Positions 14,515 to 22,276 of a stretch of DNA of 24,808 nt are shown here, piece after piece. The translations under genes were made by a program, and so were the position numbers. Each line of letters begins with the position of its first letter. Position 1 is the stretch's first letter. The DNA is from AG41 sp965653495 (lineage in GTDB: Bacteria; Gemmatimonadota; Gemmatimonadetes; Gemmatimonadales; GWC2-71-9), in the NCBI GenBank assembly GCA_965653495.1, contig CBFHAJ010000040.1, positions 1 through 24,808 of the forward strand, written 5' to 3'. The notes beneath the pieces are model-generated. The model saw only the letters and a list, made by a program, of their open reading frames with translations. It did not search any database and had not been told where the DNA came from.

Positions 14515-15200
14515 GCCGCGCCCAAGGCCTGGCGCGCCACGTCGGGAGCGTTGGTGCACAGACCGTCCACGCCGAGGCCCAGCAGGCGGCGCATGTCGTC
14601 GGGGTCGTTCACGGTCCAGCCGTAGATCCGGTAGCCGGCGCCATGCAACGCCTCCACCAGCGCCGCGTCGATGAGCGCCTGGTCCTCCCACAGCACGGTC
14701 GCGCCGGTGTCGCGCAGCGCGTCGAGCGGGCGGAGCGGGTAGGACGCGAGCAGCACGCCGCGCTCGAGCTCCGGCCGGGCGGTCCCGAGCCGCTGGATGA
14801 TGCGGTGGTCGAACCCGTGCACCGCGCAGCGGCCGCCGCTGGCATCGAGCACGGCCAGCAGCCGGTCATCGAACGCCGGGGGCAGGGACTTCACCTCGAC
14901 GAACACGCGGAGCGCCTGGTCCACCGCGGCCAGAGCGTCGTCCAGCGTCGGCACCGACTCGCCGTTGGGGAGGAGCAGCGCGCGCACCTGCGCGGCGGTC
15001 GCGCGGGTGATGTGGACCCCGCTTATGACTTCGTCATGGTGAACGAAGAGGGTCCCGTCGCTGGAAGCGTGGATGTCCAGCTCCACGGCGTCCGCGCCGC
15101 GCACCCGGGCCGCGCGGAACGCGGCCCGCGAGTTCTCGTACTCGTACGCCGAGGCGCCGCGGTGCGCGATGACCAGCGTCCGCGGAGAAGGGAAGGTCAC
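14511..15200 (-). CDS. Glycerophosphodiester phosphodiesterase (GDPD family)
   Basis: Hydrolyses glycerophosphodiesters to glycerol-3-phosphate and an alcohol, as UgpQ does. The 229-residue TIM barrel has AHRGASAYEYENS (His13, Arg14; the family motif HRG...ENT with Ser for Thr), the metal-binding ELDIHASSDG (Glu40, Asp42), the catalytic-His region FVHHDE (54-56) and VEVKS. The C-terminal YGWTVNDPDDMRRLLGLGVDGLCTNAPD is typical. No signal peptide is seen, so it is cytoplasmic. It overlaps both neighbours by 4 bases within the acyl-CoA operon, an unexpected place for phospholipid-headgroup turnover. Confidence 0.93.
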   Translation of the reverse strand: MTFPSPRTLVIAHRGASAYEYENSRAAFRAARVRGADAVELDIHASSDGTLFVHHDEVISGVHITRATAAQVRALLLPNGESVPTLDDALAAVDQALRVFVEVKSLPPAFDDRLLAVLDASGGRCAVHGFDHRIIQRLGTARPELERGVLLASYPLRPLDALRDTGATVLWEDQALIDAALVEALHGAGYRIYGWTVNDPDDMRRLLGLGVDGLCTNAPDVARQALGAA

Positions 15201-16321
15201 TTGAGCAGGCTGTCCGCCTTCTTGGGCTCGATCCAGCCCGGCTCCTTCTCGATATCGTGTACGATTTGGTAGTGCTCCGGCTGCGGCAGCACCGTCTTCA
15301 GGTACGCCGCATACTTATCCGCGTCATCGATCGGCTGCCCGTCGACGGTGAACCGCTGATGCGCGTACGTGCCGATCTTGCGGTTGAACCGCACGTCCGG
15401 CACGCGCAGCCAGCGATCGCGGTCAGGGATGAACATGTTGAGCCGTTCGACCAGTTTGGCGATTTCCTGCCGGTACAGCTCTCTCGAGTACTCGTTGAGC
15501 TTCGCCTTGTCGGCGTCGATCGTGTTGTCCCGCTCGTCGTAGCGACCCTTCAAGCCCCACACATACGCCCAGTGCGCCGAGGACGAGTTGTCGGTGCCGA
15601 ACAGATCGAACGCCGTCGGCACCCACTTGTAGAAGAACCGCTGCATCACGTCGGGCGGCATCTTGCCGGCCTTCACGATACGGATCAATCCGTTGTTCCC
15701 GGTGCCCAGGTGGAACGACTCCTCTTTGAGCATGGGATTCATGGAGCGCGACAACGGGTCGAACGCCGAGACCGCCAGCATGGTGAGCTGAAACTTGCCG
15801 TCGCGGTCGATGAACTGCGTGTAGGTGAAGAAGTCGAGCCAGTTGTCTACCAGCTCGTTGAAGGAGCCGAGCAGCCGCTCGCCCTCATCGGCGCGGCGCT
15901 CCAGCAGCTTCGCCGCTTCGCGCTTGCCCTCGTCGCCGAAATGGCTGCACAGCAGATAGGACATCTGCCAGCCGTGCCGCATCTCCTCGGTCATCACTCG
16001 CTGCAGCGCGAGCAAGTCGTAGTCCGACGGCGCGTGCTTCAGGAGATTGCGCTGCTGCTCGACCGAGGCGAATTCGGTGTCACCCTGGTAGACAATGAGA
16101 TTGAGCAGCGCGTCCCGGATGCGCTGGTCGGGGATGTGCATCACGGTCGGCCACTTGTGCTGGCCTTTGTAATGGCCGAACTCGATGTGCGGCACTTCCT
16201 GGTCGCCGAACTTGGCCTCGAACTTGAAACTCCGAATCTCCCCCTGCGGCAGGCCGATCGAGTCCTGCCAGTAGCGGAAGTAGTCGATCCATTCGTCGAA
16301 ATTATTGAGCTTGCGGACCAT
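15197..16321 (-). CDS. Di-iron aryl-CoA ring epoxidase-like protein (BoxB/PaaA family)
   Basis: Ferritin-like protein of the phenylacetyl-CoA/benzoyl-CoA epoxidase group, 374 aa. Two ExxH iron motifs are visible: EEMRH (E113, H116) and KEESFH (E201, H204). The segment DFFTYTQFIDRDGKFQLTM followed by FDPLSRS resembles BoxB, as do LKGRYDE and FNRKIG near the C-terminus; KEESFH and the FGTDNSSS region also recall PaaA. It is shorter than typical BoxB (about 475 aa) and longer than PaaA (about 310 aa). No reductase (BoxA or PaaE) or small PaaB/C/D subunits are encoded nearby. It starts with an ATG overlapping the preceding stop (TGATG). Likely role: oxygen-dependent epoxidation of an aromatic CoA thioester. 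The fold assignment is good; the substrate is inference. Confidence 0.78.
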   Translation of the reverse strand: MVRKLNNFDEWIDYFRYWQDSIGLPQGEIRSFKFEAKFGDQEVPHIEFGHYKGQHKWPTVMHIPDQRIRDALLNLIVYQGDTEFASVEQQRNLLKHAPSDYDLLALQRVMTEEMRHGWQMSYLLCSHFGDEGKREAAKLLERRADEGERLLGSFNELVDNWLDFFTYTQFIDRDGKFQLTMLAVSAFDPLSRSMNPMLKEESFHLGTGNNGLIRIVKAGKMPPDVMQRFFYKWVPTAFDLFGTDNSSSAHWAYVWGLKGRYDERDNTIDADKAKLNEYSRELYRQEIAKLVERLNMFIPDRDRWLRVPDVRFNRKIGTYAHQRFTVDGQPIDDADKYAAYLKTVLPQPEHYQIVHDIEKEPGWIEPKKADSLLK

Positions 16322-17085
16322 CAGCTGCTCCTCTTTGCAAGTGACGCGCCACTCTGGGCGATGCGTTTCTGCACGTCCGCGGTGGCGAACAGTTCTTTCT
16401 GTTGGTGGATCTCGAGATCGAGCATGGCGCCGAGTGTGCTCGCGTCGCTCGCGTACAGTGCCTGCTTCGCCCCGCGCACCGCTGCCGGTGGCTGCGCCGC
16501 CCAGGCCGCGGCGAGCGCCTGCGCTTCGCCCGCGAGCCGGGCGTGCGGCACCACGCGGTTGAACAGACCGAGCGCCAGCGCCTCGGCGGCGGGCACCATA
16601 CGCGCGCTCCAGACCAGCTCGAGGGCGTTCGCGATTCCCGCCAGGCGGGGGAGGAAGAACGTTCCGCCCCAGTCTGGCACCAGGCCCAGCTTGTGGAACA
16701 CCTGTCCGATGGAGGCCTGATCGGACGCGATGCGATAGTCGCAGGCCAGCGCGAGGTTCGCGCCCCCGCCCGCGGCGGGACCATTCACCACCGCGAGCAC
16801 CGGCTGGGGCGCGGCGCGGATGGTCAGGGCCACGTCCTTGCCCGCGGTCACGAGCGCCCCGCCCTCGACCCCCAGCACACTGAGGTCGGCCCCCGCGCAG
16901 AACGCCCGTCCGGCGCCGGTCAGCGTGATCACGCGCACGCCATCCGTCGAGGTCACGAGCCGGAGCGCCTCCAGCAGCTCACCGCACATATCGCCGTCGA
17001 AGGCGTTGAGCTTCTCGGGACGGTTGAGGGTCACGCTTCCCACGCCGCCGGCGATCTCGACCAGCACCCGCTCGTACGCGGCCAT
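16321..17085 (-). CDS. Enoyl-CoA hydratase/isomerase family protein, PaaG-like
   Basis: Crotonase-fold protein of 254 aa. Oxyanion-hole segments are AFCAGADLS (about 61-69) and NGPAAGGGANLALACDYR (101-118). The first catalytic Glu of true hydratases is replaced by Asn110, and the second by Asp138 in GLVPDWGGTFFLPR. An aspartate at this place is the catalytic residue of PaaG-type isomerases, so ring-epoxide to oxepin-CoA or double-bond isomerisation fits better than hydration. The next gene encodes an epoxidase-like protein, which suits this. ATG 17085 was chosen because it overlaps the thiolase stop (TAATG); 16 more upstream codons are open but read as Arg/Asp-rich noise. Confidence 0.88.
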   Translation of the reverse strand: MAAYERVLVEIAGGVGSVTLNRPEKLNAFDGDMCGELLEALRLVTSTDGVRVITLTGAGRAFCAGADLSVLGVEGGALVTAGKDVALTIRAAPQPVLAVVNGPAAGGGANLALACDYRIASDQASIGQVFHKLGLVPDWGGTFFLPRLAGIANALELVWSARMVPAAEALALGLFNRVVPHARLAGEAQALAAAWAAQPPAAVRGAKQALYASDASTLGAMLDLEIHQQKELFATADVQKRIAQSGASLAKRSS

Positions 17086-18275
17086 TACACCCGCTCCACG
17101 ATCATCGCGATCCCCTGACCGACGCCGATGCACATGGTGGCCAGCCCGAACCGAGACTGCGTGCGACCCAGCGCGTGGACCAGCGTCGTCAGCATGCGCG
17201 CGCCCGTCGCCCCCAGCGGGTGCCCCAGGGCGATCGCACCGCCGTACACGTTCACTCTGGCGGGATCGAGCTTGAGCTCGCGGATGCAGGCGATCGCCTG
17301 GGCGGCGAAAGCCTCGTTCAGCTCGATCAGATCGATCTGGTCGAGCTTCAGGCCGGCTCGCTTCAGGACTTTCTGCGTCGCGGGGATGGGTCCGAGCCCC
17401 ATACAGCTCGGATCGACGCCCGCCACCGCCGTCGCAACTACCCGGGCAAGCGGTTTCGCCTTCCAGTCCGCCCGTCCGGCCGTCCGCCCGTCCGCCACGA
17501 GCAACGCCGCCGCCCCATCATTGATCCCACTCGACGTCGCAGCCGTTACGGTCCCATCCGCACGAAACGCCGGTTTGAGGTTCGCCACACTCTCCAGCGT
17601 GACGCCGGCGCGCGGATACTCGTCTTTGGCAAACGTGGTGCCGTCGGGTAAGGAAACGGGCACAAGCTCGTCCGTGAACACGCACGCCTTGAGCGCCGCC
17701 TCGGCGCGACGTTGACTCTCCACCGCAAACGCATCCTGCTCGGAGCGGGCGATCTTGTAGCGCTGCCCCACGACCTCGGCGGTTTCGCCGAGCGAGATGG
17801 TCCAATCGGGCTTGAGCCGCGGATTCGTGAACCGCCAGCCGATGGTCGTGTCCGCTGTTTGCGGCGCCTTGCGGCTCCACGGTTCACCGGACTTGAGCGT
17901 CACGTAGGGCGCGCGGGTCATGCTCTCGACGCCGCCCGCGACGAACACCTCGCCCTCGTCCGCCTTGATGGCCTGCGTCGCGCTCGCCACAGCCTGCAGC
18001 CCGGAGCCGCACAGCCGGTTCACGGTCTGCCCCGGGACTTCGACGGGGAGCCCCGCAAGCAGCAGCGCCATCCGCGCCACGTTGCGGTTGTCTTCGCCCG
18101 CCTGATTGGTGCAGCCGAGAATGACGTCATCGATGCTCGCCGCGTCGATCCCCGATCGCCCGACGACCGCTTTGATCGGGATCGCGGCCAAATCGTCTGC
18201 ACGCACCGATGCCAGTGAGCCCCCGTGCTTCCCGACGGGGGTTCGCAGTGCCGCGCAGATGACAGCGTCGTTCAC
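17085..18275 (-). CDS. Acyl-CoA thiolase, beta-ketoadipyl-CoA (PaaJ/PcaF) type
   Basis: Cleaves a 3-oxoacyl-CoA with CoA to give acetyl-CoA. Length is 396 aa, normal. Catalytic residues are Cys89 (NRLCGSGLQAV), His352 (GHPLGATGAR) and Cys382 (CIGVGQG), with NEAFAAQ before them. The segments GCTNQAGEDNRNVARMA and DTTIGWRFTNPRL are characteristic of beta-ketoadipyl-CoA thiolases rather than plain acetoacetyl-CoA thiolases. GTG at 18275 overlaps the preceding stop (GTGA) and gives the canonical N-terminus; 44 further upstream codons are open but overlap the dehydrogenase gene. It implies the operon ends in succinyl-CoA plus acetyl-CoA. Confidence 0.93.
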   Translation of the reverse strand: MNDAVICAALRTPVGKHGGSLASVRADDLAAIPIKAVVGRSGIDAASIDDVILGCTNQAGEDNRNVARMALLLAGLPVEVPGQTVNRLCGSGLQAVASATQAIKADEGEVFVAGGVESMTRAPYVTLKSGEPWSRKAPQTADTTIGWRFTNPRLKPDWTISLGETAEVVGQRYKIARSEQDAFAVESQRRAEAALKACVFTDELVPVSLPDGTTFAKDEYPRAGVTLESVANLKPAFRADGTVTAATSSGINDGAAALLVADGRTAGRADWKAKPLARVVATAVAGVDPSCMGLGPIPATQKVLKRAGLKLDQIDLIELNEAFAAQAIACIRELKLDPARVNVYGGAIALGHPLGATGARMLTTLVHALGRTQSRFGLATMCIGVGQGIAMIVERV

Positions 18276-19699
18276 AATCCGACCCAGACCGTCTTGGTCT
18301 CGGTGTAGTTGTCCAGCGCTGCTTTCCCCAGATCCCTGCCAAACCCCGAAAACTTGTATCCACCAAAAGGAGCCGCGGGGTCGTAGAAGTTGTACGTGTT
18401 CACCCACACGGTCCCGGCTTTGATCGCCCGCGCCACCCGGTGCGCTTTCTGGACGTCCTTGGTCCAGATGCCCGCCGCCAGCCCGTACATCGAGCGGTTG
18501 GCGAGCTCGATTCCCTGCGCCTCGTTCTCGAACGTGAGCACGGAGAGCACCGGCCCGAAGATCTCCTCGTCCACGATCTTCATGCCCGGCTTGGCGCCGT
18601 CGAAGACGGTGGCTTCGACGTAGAAACCCTTCCCGTTCACCTTGGCCGGCTTGCCCCCTGCCACCAGGCGCGCGCCTTCCTTTTCTCCGGCGGCGATGTA
18701 AGACAGCACCGTCTCCTGCTGGCGCTTGGAGACGATGGCGCCGAGCCGCGTGTTCTTGTCGAACGGGTCGCCCGGCGTGAGTTGCTTGGCCCGCGCGGCG
18801 AGCTGCTCGACCACCTGGTCATGCACCGACTGCTCCACCAGCAGGCGCGAGCCGGCGGCGCACACTTCGCCCTTGCCGTAGAAGATGCCGTTCTGAGCGC
18901 CGCGCACCGCCGCCGCGAGGTCCGCGTCGGCGAAAATGATGTTGGGACTCTTGCCACCGAGCTCGAGGGTCACGCGCTTCACGCTGGCCGCGGCCTCGCG
19001 CATGATCCACTGGCCCACTTCGGTCGAGCCCGTGAACGCGATCTTGTCGACCAGTGGATGGTGGACCAGCGCGGCACCGGCTGTCGACCCGCGCCCCGGC
19101 ACGACATTCAGCGCGCCCGCCGGTAACCCCGCCTCGAGGGCGATCTCTCCCAGCAGCAGGGCAGTGAGGGGCGTCTCGTGCGCCGGCTTGAGGACCACGG
19201 TGCACCCCGCGGCCAGGGCCGGTGCGACCTTCCAGGTGGCCAGGTTCAGCGGGAAGTTCCAAGGCACGATCGCCCCGACCACCCCCACCGGCTCGCGCAG
19301 CGTGTAGGTGAAGAAGTTGCCGTTCACGGGCAGGGTGTCGCCGGTGAGCTTGTCCGCCCAGCCGGCGTAGTAGCGGAACGTCTCGATCGCCATCGCGACG
19401 TCGATCTTCGACTCGAACAGCGGCTTGCCGTTGTTCTTGGTCTCGACCTCGGCGATCTCCTTGGAGCGCTGTTCCAAGAGCTCGGCCACGCGGTACAACA
19501 GCTGCCCGCGCTTGCGAGCCGGCAGCTCGCGCCACTCTTTCGAGTCGAGACAGCGGCGCGCAGCCTGAACCGCTGCGTCGATCTCTGCCTCGCCCGCCTC
19601 CGAGACCTCCACCAATGACTCCTCGGTGGCGGGATTGGTGAGGCAGTAGCGCTTTGGGGCCGCCCGCCACTCGCCGCCGATCAACAGGTCGGTCTTCAC
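18272..19699 (-). CDS. NAD(P)-dependent aldehyde dehydrogenase
   Basis: ALDH-superfamily enzyme of 475 aa that oxidises an aldehyde to its acid. Motifs: PWNFP with Asn148, KPAHETP with Lys171, the FTGSTEVG nucleotide-binding turn (222-229), LELGGKSPN with Glu246, and the nucleophile Cys280 in GEVCAAGSR. The C-terminus (AAPFGGYKFSGFGRDLG) is complete. It starts with GTG at 19699, overlapping the enoyl-CoA hydratase stop by 4 bases. In a ring-epoxidation pathway an enzyme of this class (as in BoxD or the ALDH half of PaaZ) oxidises the semialdehyde formed on ring opening. The sequence itself looks like a generic ALDH1/2-type enzyme and lacks a fused hydratase domain. Confidence 0.94.
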   Translation of the reverse strand: MKTDLLIGGEWRAAPKRYCLTNPATEESLVEVSEAGEAEIDAAVQAARRCLDSKEWRELPARKRGQLLYRVAELLEQRSKEIAEVETKNNGKPLFESKIDVAMAIETFRYYAGWADKLTGDTLPVNGNFFTYTLREPVGVVGAIVPWNFPLNLATWKVAPALAAGCTVVLKPAHETPLTALLLGEIALEAGLPAGALNVVPGRGSTAGAALVHHPLVDKIAFTGSTEVGQWIMREAAASVKRVTLELGGKSPNIIFADADLAAAVRGAQNGIFYGKGEVCAAGSRLLVEQSVHDQVVEQLAARAKQLTPGDPFDKNTRLGAIVSKRQQETVLSYIAAGEKEGARLVAGGKPAKVNGKGFYVEATVFDGAKPGMKIVDEEIFGPVLSVLTFENEAQGIELANRSMYGLAAGIWTKDVQKAHRVARAIKAGTVWVNTYNFYDPAAPFGGYKFSGFGRDLGKAALDNYTETKTVWVGL

Positions 19700-20511
19700 C
19701 GGCCCTTGAACTCCGCGACACGTTTCTCGACGTTGGCCGCGATCCCCTCCTTCGCATCGTCGCTCTGGAACAGCTGCTGCTGCAGCTCACGCTCGAGCGC
19801 GAGCGCCGTCTCGAAGGGAATCTCCGCACCCGTCTGCACGGAGCGCTTGATGAGCCCCACCGCTTTCGACGCCTTGTGCGGCGGACAGAACTGCTTCGCA
19901 TACAACATGACCTGTTCCCAAAACTCCTTGGCGGGCAGGATCTCATGCACGATGCCGAGTTCCTTAGCCCGGTCGAACGAGAACAGCTCACCCTTCGCCA
20001 TCAGTTCGATCGCGCGAGCCTTCCCCACCAGCCGCGCCAGACGCTGGGTGCCGCCGGTGCCGGGAAGCACGCCGAGGTTTACCTCGGGGAGTCCGATCTT
20101 GCCGGCATTCTCCTTGGCCAGCCGGATGTCACACGCCATCGCGATCTCGAGTCCACCCCCCACCGTGTGGCCGTTCAAGGCGGCGATGGTGAGCTTGGGC
20201 GTCTGCTCCAGGCGATTGAGCGTCTCGTTGGCGTGCAGACAGAAGAAGAACTTGAAGCGCGGGGTGACCGTGTTGAGCATCCCGATGTTCGCGCCGGCGG
20301 AGAAGAATTTGTCCCCCCGGCCGCGCAGCACCATGACATGCACGCCGTCGTCGAAGCGCCCCCGCAGGATCGCCTCGTCGAGCTGTCGCATCATGTCGTA
20401 GGTGTAGGTGTTCGCCGGGGGATCGTCGAGCTCGATGATCGCGATGCCCCCTTCTACCATATAGTGCACCAGCGTCCTGGTCTCGAGTTTCGGTTCCGTC
20501 ATCGTAGCCAT
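19696..20511 (-). CDS. Enoyl-CoA hydratase (crotonase family)
   Basis: Adds water across a 2-enoyl-CoA. The 271-residue protein has an N-terminal extension of about 15 residues, then FFSAGANIGML (oxyanion hole), NGHTVGGGLEIAMACDIR with Glu122, and GLPEVNLGVLPGTGGTQRL with Glu143. Both catalytic glutamates are present, in contrast to the second crotonase of this operon, so it should be a true hydratase (PaaF-like role). ATG 20511 lies 6 bases after the tetR stop with GAGG about 10 bases upstream; an in-frame ATG three codons later is possible. Confidence 0.93.
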   Translation of the reverse strand: MATMTEPKLETRTLVHYMVEGGIAIIELDDPPANTYTYDMMRQLDEAILRGRFDDGVHVMVLRGRGDKFFSAGANIGMLNTVTPRFKFFFCLHANETLNRLEQTPKLTIAALNGHTVGGGLEIAMACDIRLAKENAGKIGLPEVNLGVLPGTGGTQRLARLVGKARAIELMAKGELFSFDRAKELGIVHEILPAKEFWEQVMLYAKQFCPPHKASKAVGLIKRSVQTGAEIPFETALALERELQQQLFQSDDAKEGIAANVEKRVAEFKGR

Positions 20512-20517
20512 GAGCCG

Positions 20518-21117
20518 TCAGCCTCCGTGGACCGTGGAGCGCGCCTCGGCAAAGCCACCGGTGAAGACGCGCGCGATGAGCCCCGCCAGGCGCTCCGGAT
20601 CGAGCGCGCCCGCCGGGTCGTACCAGTTGTAGATCCAGTTCATCATCCCGAACAGCGCGTACGTGGCCGCGCTCCGCTCCACCGCCGGCTCGTCCGGTGC
20701 TACTTCCTTGAGGAGCTGCTCGAGCAGATCCACGTAGCGGCGCTTGATCGCGTTCACCTTGCGCTGGCGCTCGCCCGTGAGCGAGTTCGCCTCGTGCGAC
20801 AGCACCTTCATTTCGGCCATGTGCGCCGCGAAGAATCCCACATGATGGCGGATGAACGCCTGCAGGCGCTCGGCGGGCTCGCCATCTTCCAGGCCCGCGA
20901 GCACCGCCTCGGCGCCCGCCAGCACGCGCGTGAAGCAGCGCTCCTGGATGCGGTACAGCAGCTCCTCCTTGCCGCGCACGTAGTAGTACATCCCGGCCAG
21001 CGACATTCCCGTCGCGGCCGCGAGGTCGCGCATGGTGGTGGGGTGGTAGCCCTGATCGGCGAACACCTTCGCCGCGCCGGAGAGGAACTGGTCGAGCCGT
21101 TGGTCGTAGGGGCGCAT
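20518..21117 (-). CDS. TetR/AcrR-family transcriptional repressor
   Basis: DNA-binding regulator of 199 aa, first gene of the leftward catabolic operon. The N-terminal helix-turn-helix covers about residues 10-57 (AAKVFADQGYHPTTMRDLAAATGMS, then MYYYVRGKEELLY). The C-terminal ligand domain (FMMNWIYNWYDP-like segment) resembles acyl-CoA-responsive regulators. An 18-base perfect inverted repeat sits 3 bases upstream of its ATG, directly after a -10 box. It probably represses its own operon and is released by a CoA-thioester ligand. There is no Shine-Dalgarno before the ATG; the predicted leader is about 15 bases. Confidence 0.94.
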   Translation of the reverse strand: MRPYDQRLDQFLSGAAKVFADQGYHPTTMRDLAAATGMSLAGMYYYVRGKEELLYRIQERCFTRVLAGAEAVLAGLEDGEPAERLQAFIRHHVGFFAAHMAEMKVLSHEANSLTGERQRKVNAIKRRYVDLLEQLLKEVAPDEPAVERSAATYALFGMMNWIYNWYDPAGALDPERLAGLIARVFTGGFAEARSTVHGG

Positions 21118-21120
21118 GAG

Positions 21121-21138
21121 TTCGAACGAGCGTTCGAA
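21121..21138. promoter_or_regulatory. TetR-type operator (PaaR-like)
   Basis: TTCGAACG-AG-CGTTCGAA is a perfect 8+2+8 inverted repeat between the -10 box of the catabolic operon and the tetR start. Its core CGAACGAGCGTTCG fits CNAACGNNCGTTNG, the consensus I recall for the phenylacetyl-CoA-responsive repressor PaaR of Thermus thermophilus (from memory, not checked). Confidence 0.8.
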
Positions 21139-21144
21139 ATTGTA
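21139..21144 (-). promoter_or_regulatory. -10 box of the catabolic operon
   Basis: TACAAT (5/6) on the minus strand abuts the operator, giving a start site near 21132 inside the operator. No good -35 was found at 16-18 bases; TTGAAT at 21172-21167 is 22 bases away. A bound repressor would block initiation. Confidence 0.5.
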
Positions 21145-21170
21145 AGCTAGGGTGCGGGGACGGGGAATTC

Positions 21171-21247
21171 AAGGTCGGTGGAGGGCGGTGGAGGGCGGTG
21201 AAGGTAGGCGAATGCCTCCGCCGACTTCCACCGCCCTGCACCGCCTT
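21171..21247. repeat. Degenerate 10-bp tandem repeats within a long inverted repeat
   Basis: Four imperfect copies of GGGCGGTGGA run from 21173 to 21212. The first two copies pair with 21227-21247 to form a ~20-bp stem (one mismatch, one bulged base). The interior holds a small AGGC-GAAT-GCCT hairpin (21206-21217). The element fills most of the space between the divergent tetR operon and the sigma-factor gene. There is no T-run, so it is not a standard terminator; a REP-like element is possible. Confidence 0.6.
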
Positions 21248-21287
21248 AATTTGATCCCATCTTCCACGTCTACCGTTACCGACGCGC

Positions 21288-21836
21288 ATGCCACAGGCCG
21301 AACCCGTCACCGCCGTCCCCGACGCCACGCTCATCGCCGCCTGGCAGAGCGGTGACGAGCAGGCGGCGACCGAACTGGTGCGGCGTCACACGCGCGCGCT
21401 GGCGCGGTTTCTCGCCGGGGCGGGCGCGCCCGACGCCGAGCTCGACGACGTGGTACAGGAGACCTTCATCCGGGCGTTCCGCGCGCTGGGGTCGTTTCGC
21501 GGCCAGTGCCGGTTTCGCACCTGGCTGCTCACGATCGGGGGGAACGTCCTCAAGGACGCGCACCGGCGCGCCAAGCGCTCCCGCGTCGTCCCCCTGGCCG
21601 AGGAGCTGCGCTCCACCGACGGGGACCCGCACGACCGGGCCGTGGCGTCGGAGGCGGAAGGACGGTTGCGGGCCGGATTACAGCAGCTGCCGCGGCTGCA
21701 GCGTGAGGTGTTTCTGTTGCGGGCGCAGCAGGGCTTGGAATATGAGGAGATTGCGACGGCCCTCGGCACGACGCCCGGTGCCGCTCGAGTGCACTATCAT
21801 CACGCAGTGAAGCGATTGAAGGAGCACGTGAAATGA
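21288..21836 (+). CDS. ECF-family RNA polymerase sigma factor
   Basis: RpoE-like extracytoplasmic-function sigma factor, 182 aa. Region 2 (about 22-92) includes DDVVQETFIRAFRALGSFRGQ and the FRTWLLTIGGNVLKDAHRR segment that contacts the -10. Region 4 (about 125-180) includes LPRLQREVFLLRAQQGLEYEEIATALGTTPGAARVHYHHAVKRLKE. No Shine-Dalgarno is obvious before the ATG at 21288. Its stop overlaps the next start (ATGA), which couples it to a putative anti-sigma protein. Confidence 0.95.
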   Translation: MPQAEPVTAVPDATLIAAWQSGDEQAATELVRRHTRALARFLAGAGAPDAELDDVVQETFIRAFRALGSFRGQCRFRTWLLTIGGNVLKDAHRRAKRSRVVPLAEELRSTDGDPHDRAVASEAEGRLRAGLQQLPRLQREVFLLRAQQGLEYEEIATALGTTPGAARVHYHHAVKRLKEHVK

Positions 21837-22276
21837 ACGACGACGCCCGGAACGACGACGCCAGCTTGCACGACGCCAAGTTGCAAGAGCTGGCCCAGCG
21901 GCTCGGCGCAGCAGCCGCAGAGCGGATCGACGTGGAGCGCACGGCGCAGGCGGTCCTGACCCGGCTGCGGCAGGAGCAGCATGCCCCCCGCGTATGGGGC
22001 GGGTTGCCCGCCGGCTGGCTGCGGATCGCGGCGGCGCTCGTGCTGCTCGCGGGCGCCGGGCTGGTGGCGCGCAGCGTCTTTCGCCGTCCCCCCGCTGGCG
22101 ACGTCGCGCAGATCGAAACGCCGGACGTGGGAGATCTTTCCGCCGATCAGCTGCGCGACCTACTGAACTCGGTGAGCCAGCCGGCCGCCGTAGAGCCGGA
22201 GTCGGCGCAGGATGTCGGCCTGGAGGATCTCTCGCCCGAACAGCTACGGGCGTTGCTCGCGTCGCTGGAGGCATGA
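21833..22276 (+). CDS. One-TM protein, probable anti-sigma factor
   Basis: A 147-residue protein with a polar, helical N-terminus (about 1-58), one transmembrane segment (WLRIAAALVLLAGAGLVARSVF, about 63-84) and a ~60-residue acidic tail. The tail holds two copies of a DLSxxQLRxLL motif (DLSADQLRDLL and DLSPEQLRALL). The zinc-binding HxxxCxxC of ZAS anti-sigma factors is absent. Its 4-base overlap with the sigma gene, its topology and the following periplasmic gene make an anti-sigma role likely (compare CnrY). The assignment rests on context, not on recognised homology. Confidence 0.75.
   Translation: MNDDARNDDASLHDAKLQELAQRLGAAAAERIDVERTAQAVLTRLRQEQHAPRVWGGLPAGWLRIAAALVLLAGAGLVARSVFRRPPAGDVAQIETPDVGDLSADQLRDLLNSVSQPAAVEPESAQDVGLEDLSPEQLRALLASLEA

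Noticed and set aside
15257..16720. 487-codon plus-strand frame
   Set aside because: Antisense to the BoxB-like and PaaG-like genes, which carry ExxH and crotonase motifs.
19654..21150. 498-codon plus-strand frame
   Set aside because: Antisense to the hydratase and tetR genes; no domain signature.
21173..21212. Possible CRISPR-like repeats
   Set aside because: The 10-bp units are contiguous with no spacers, and no cas genes are present.
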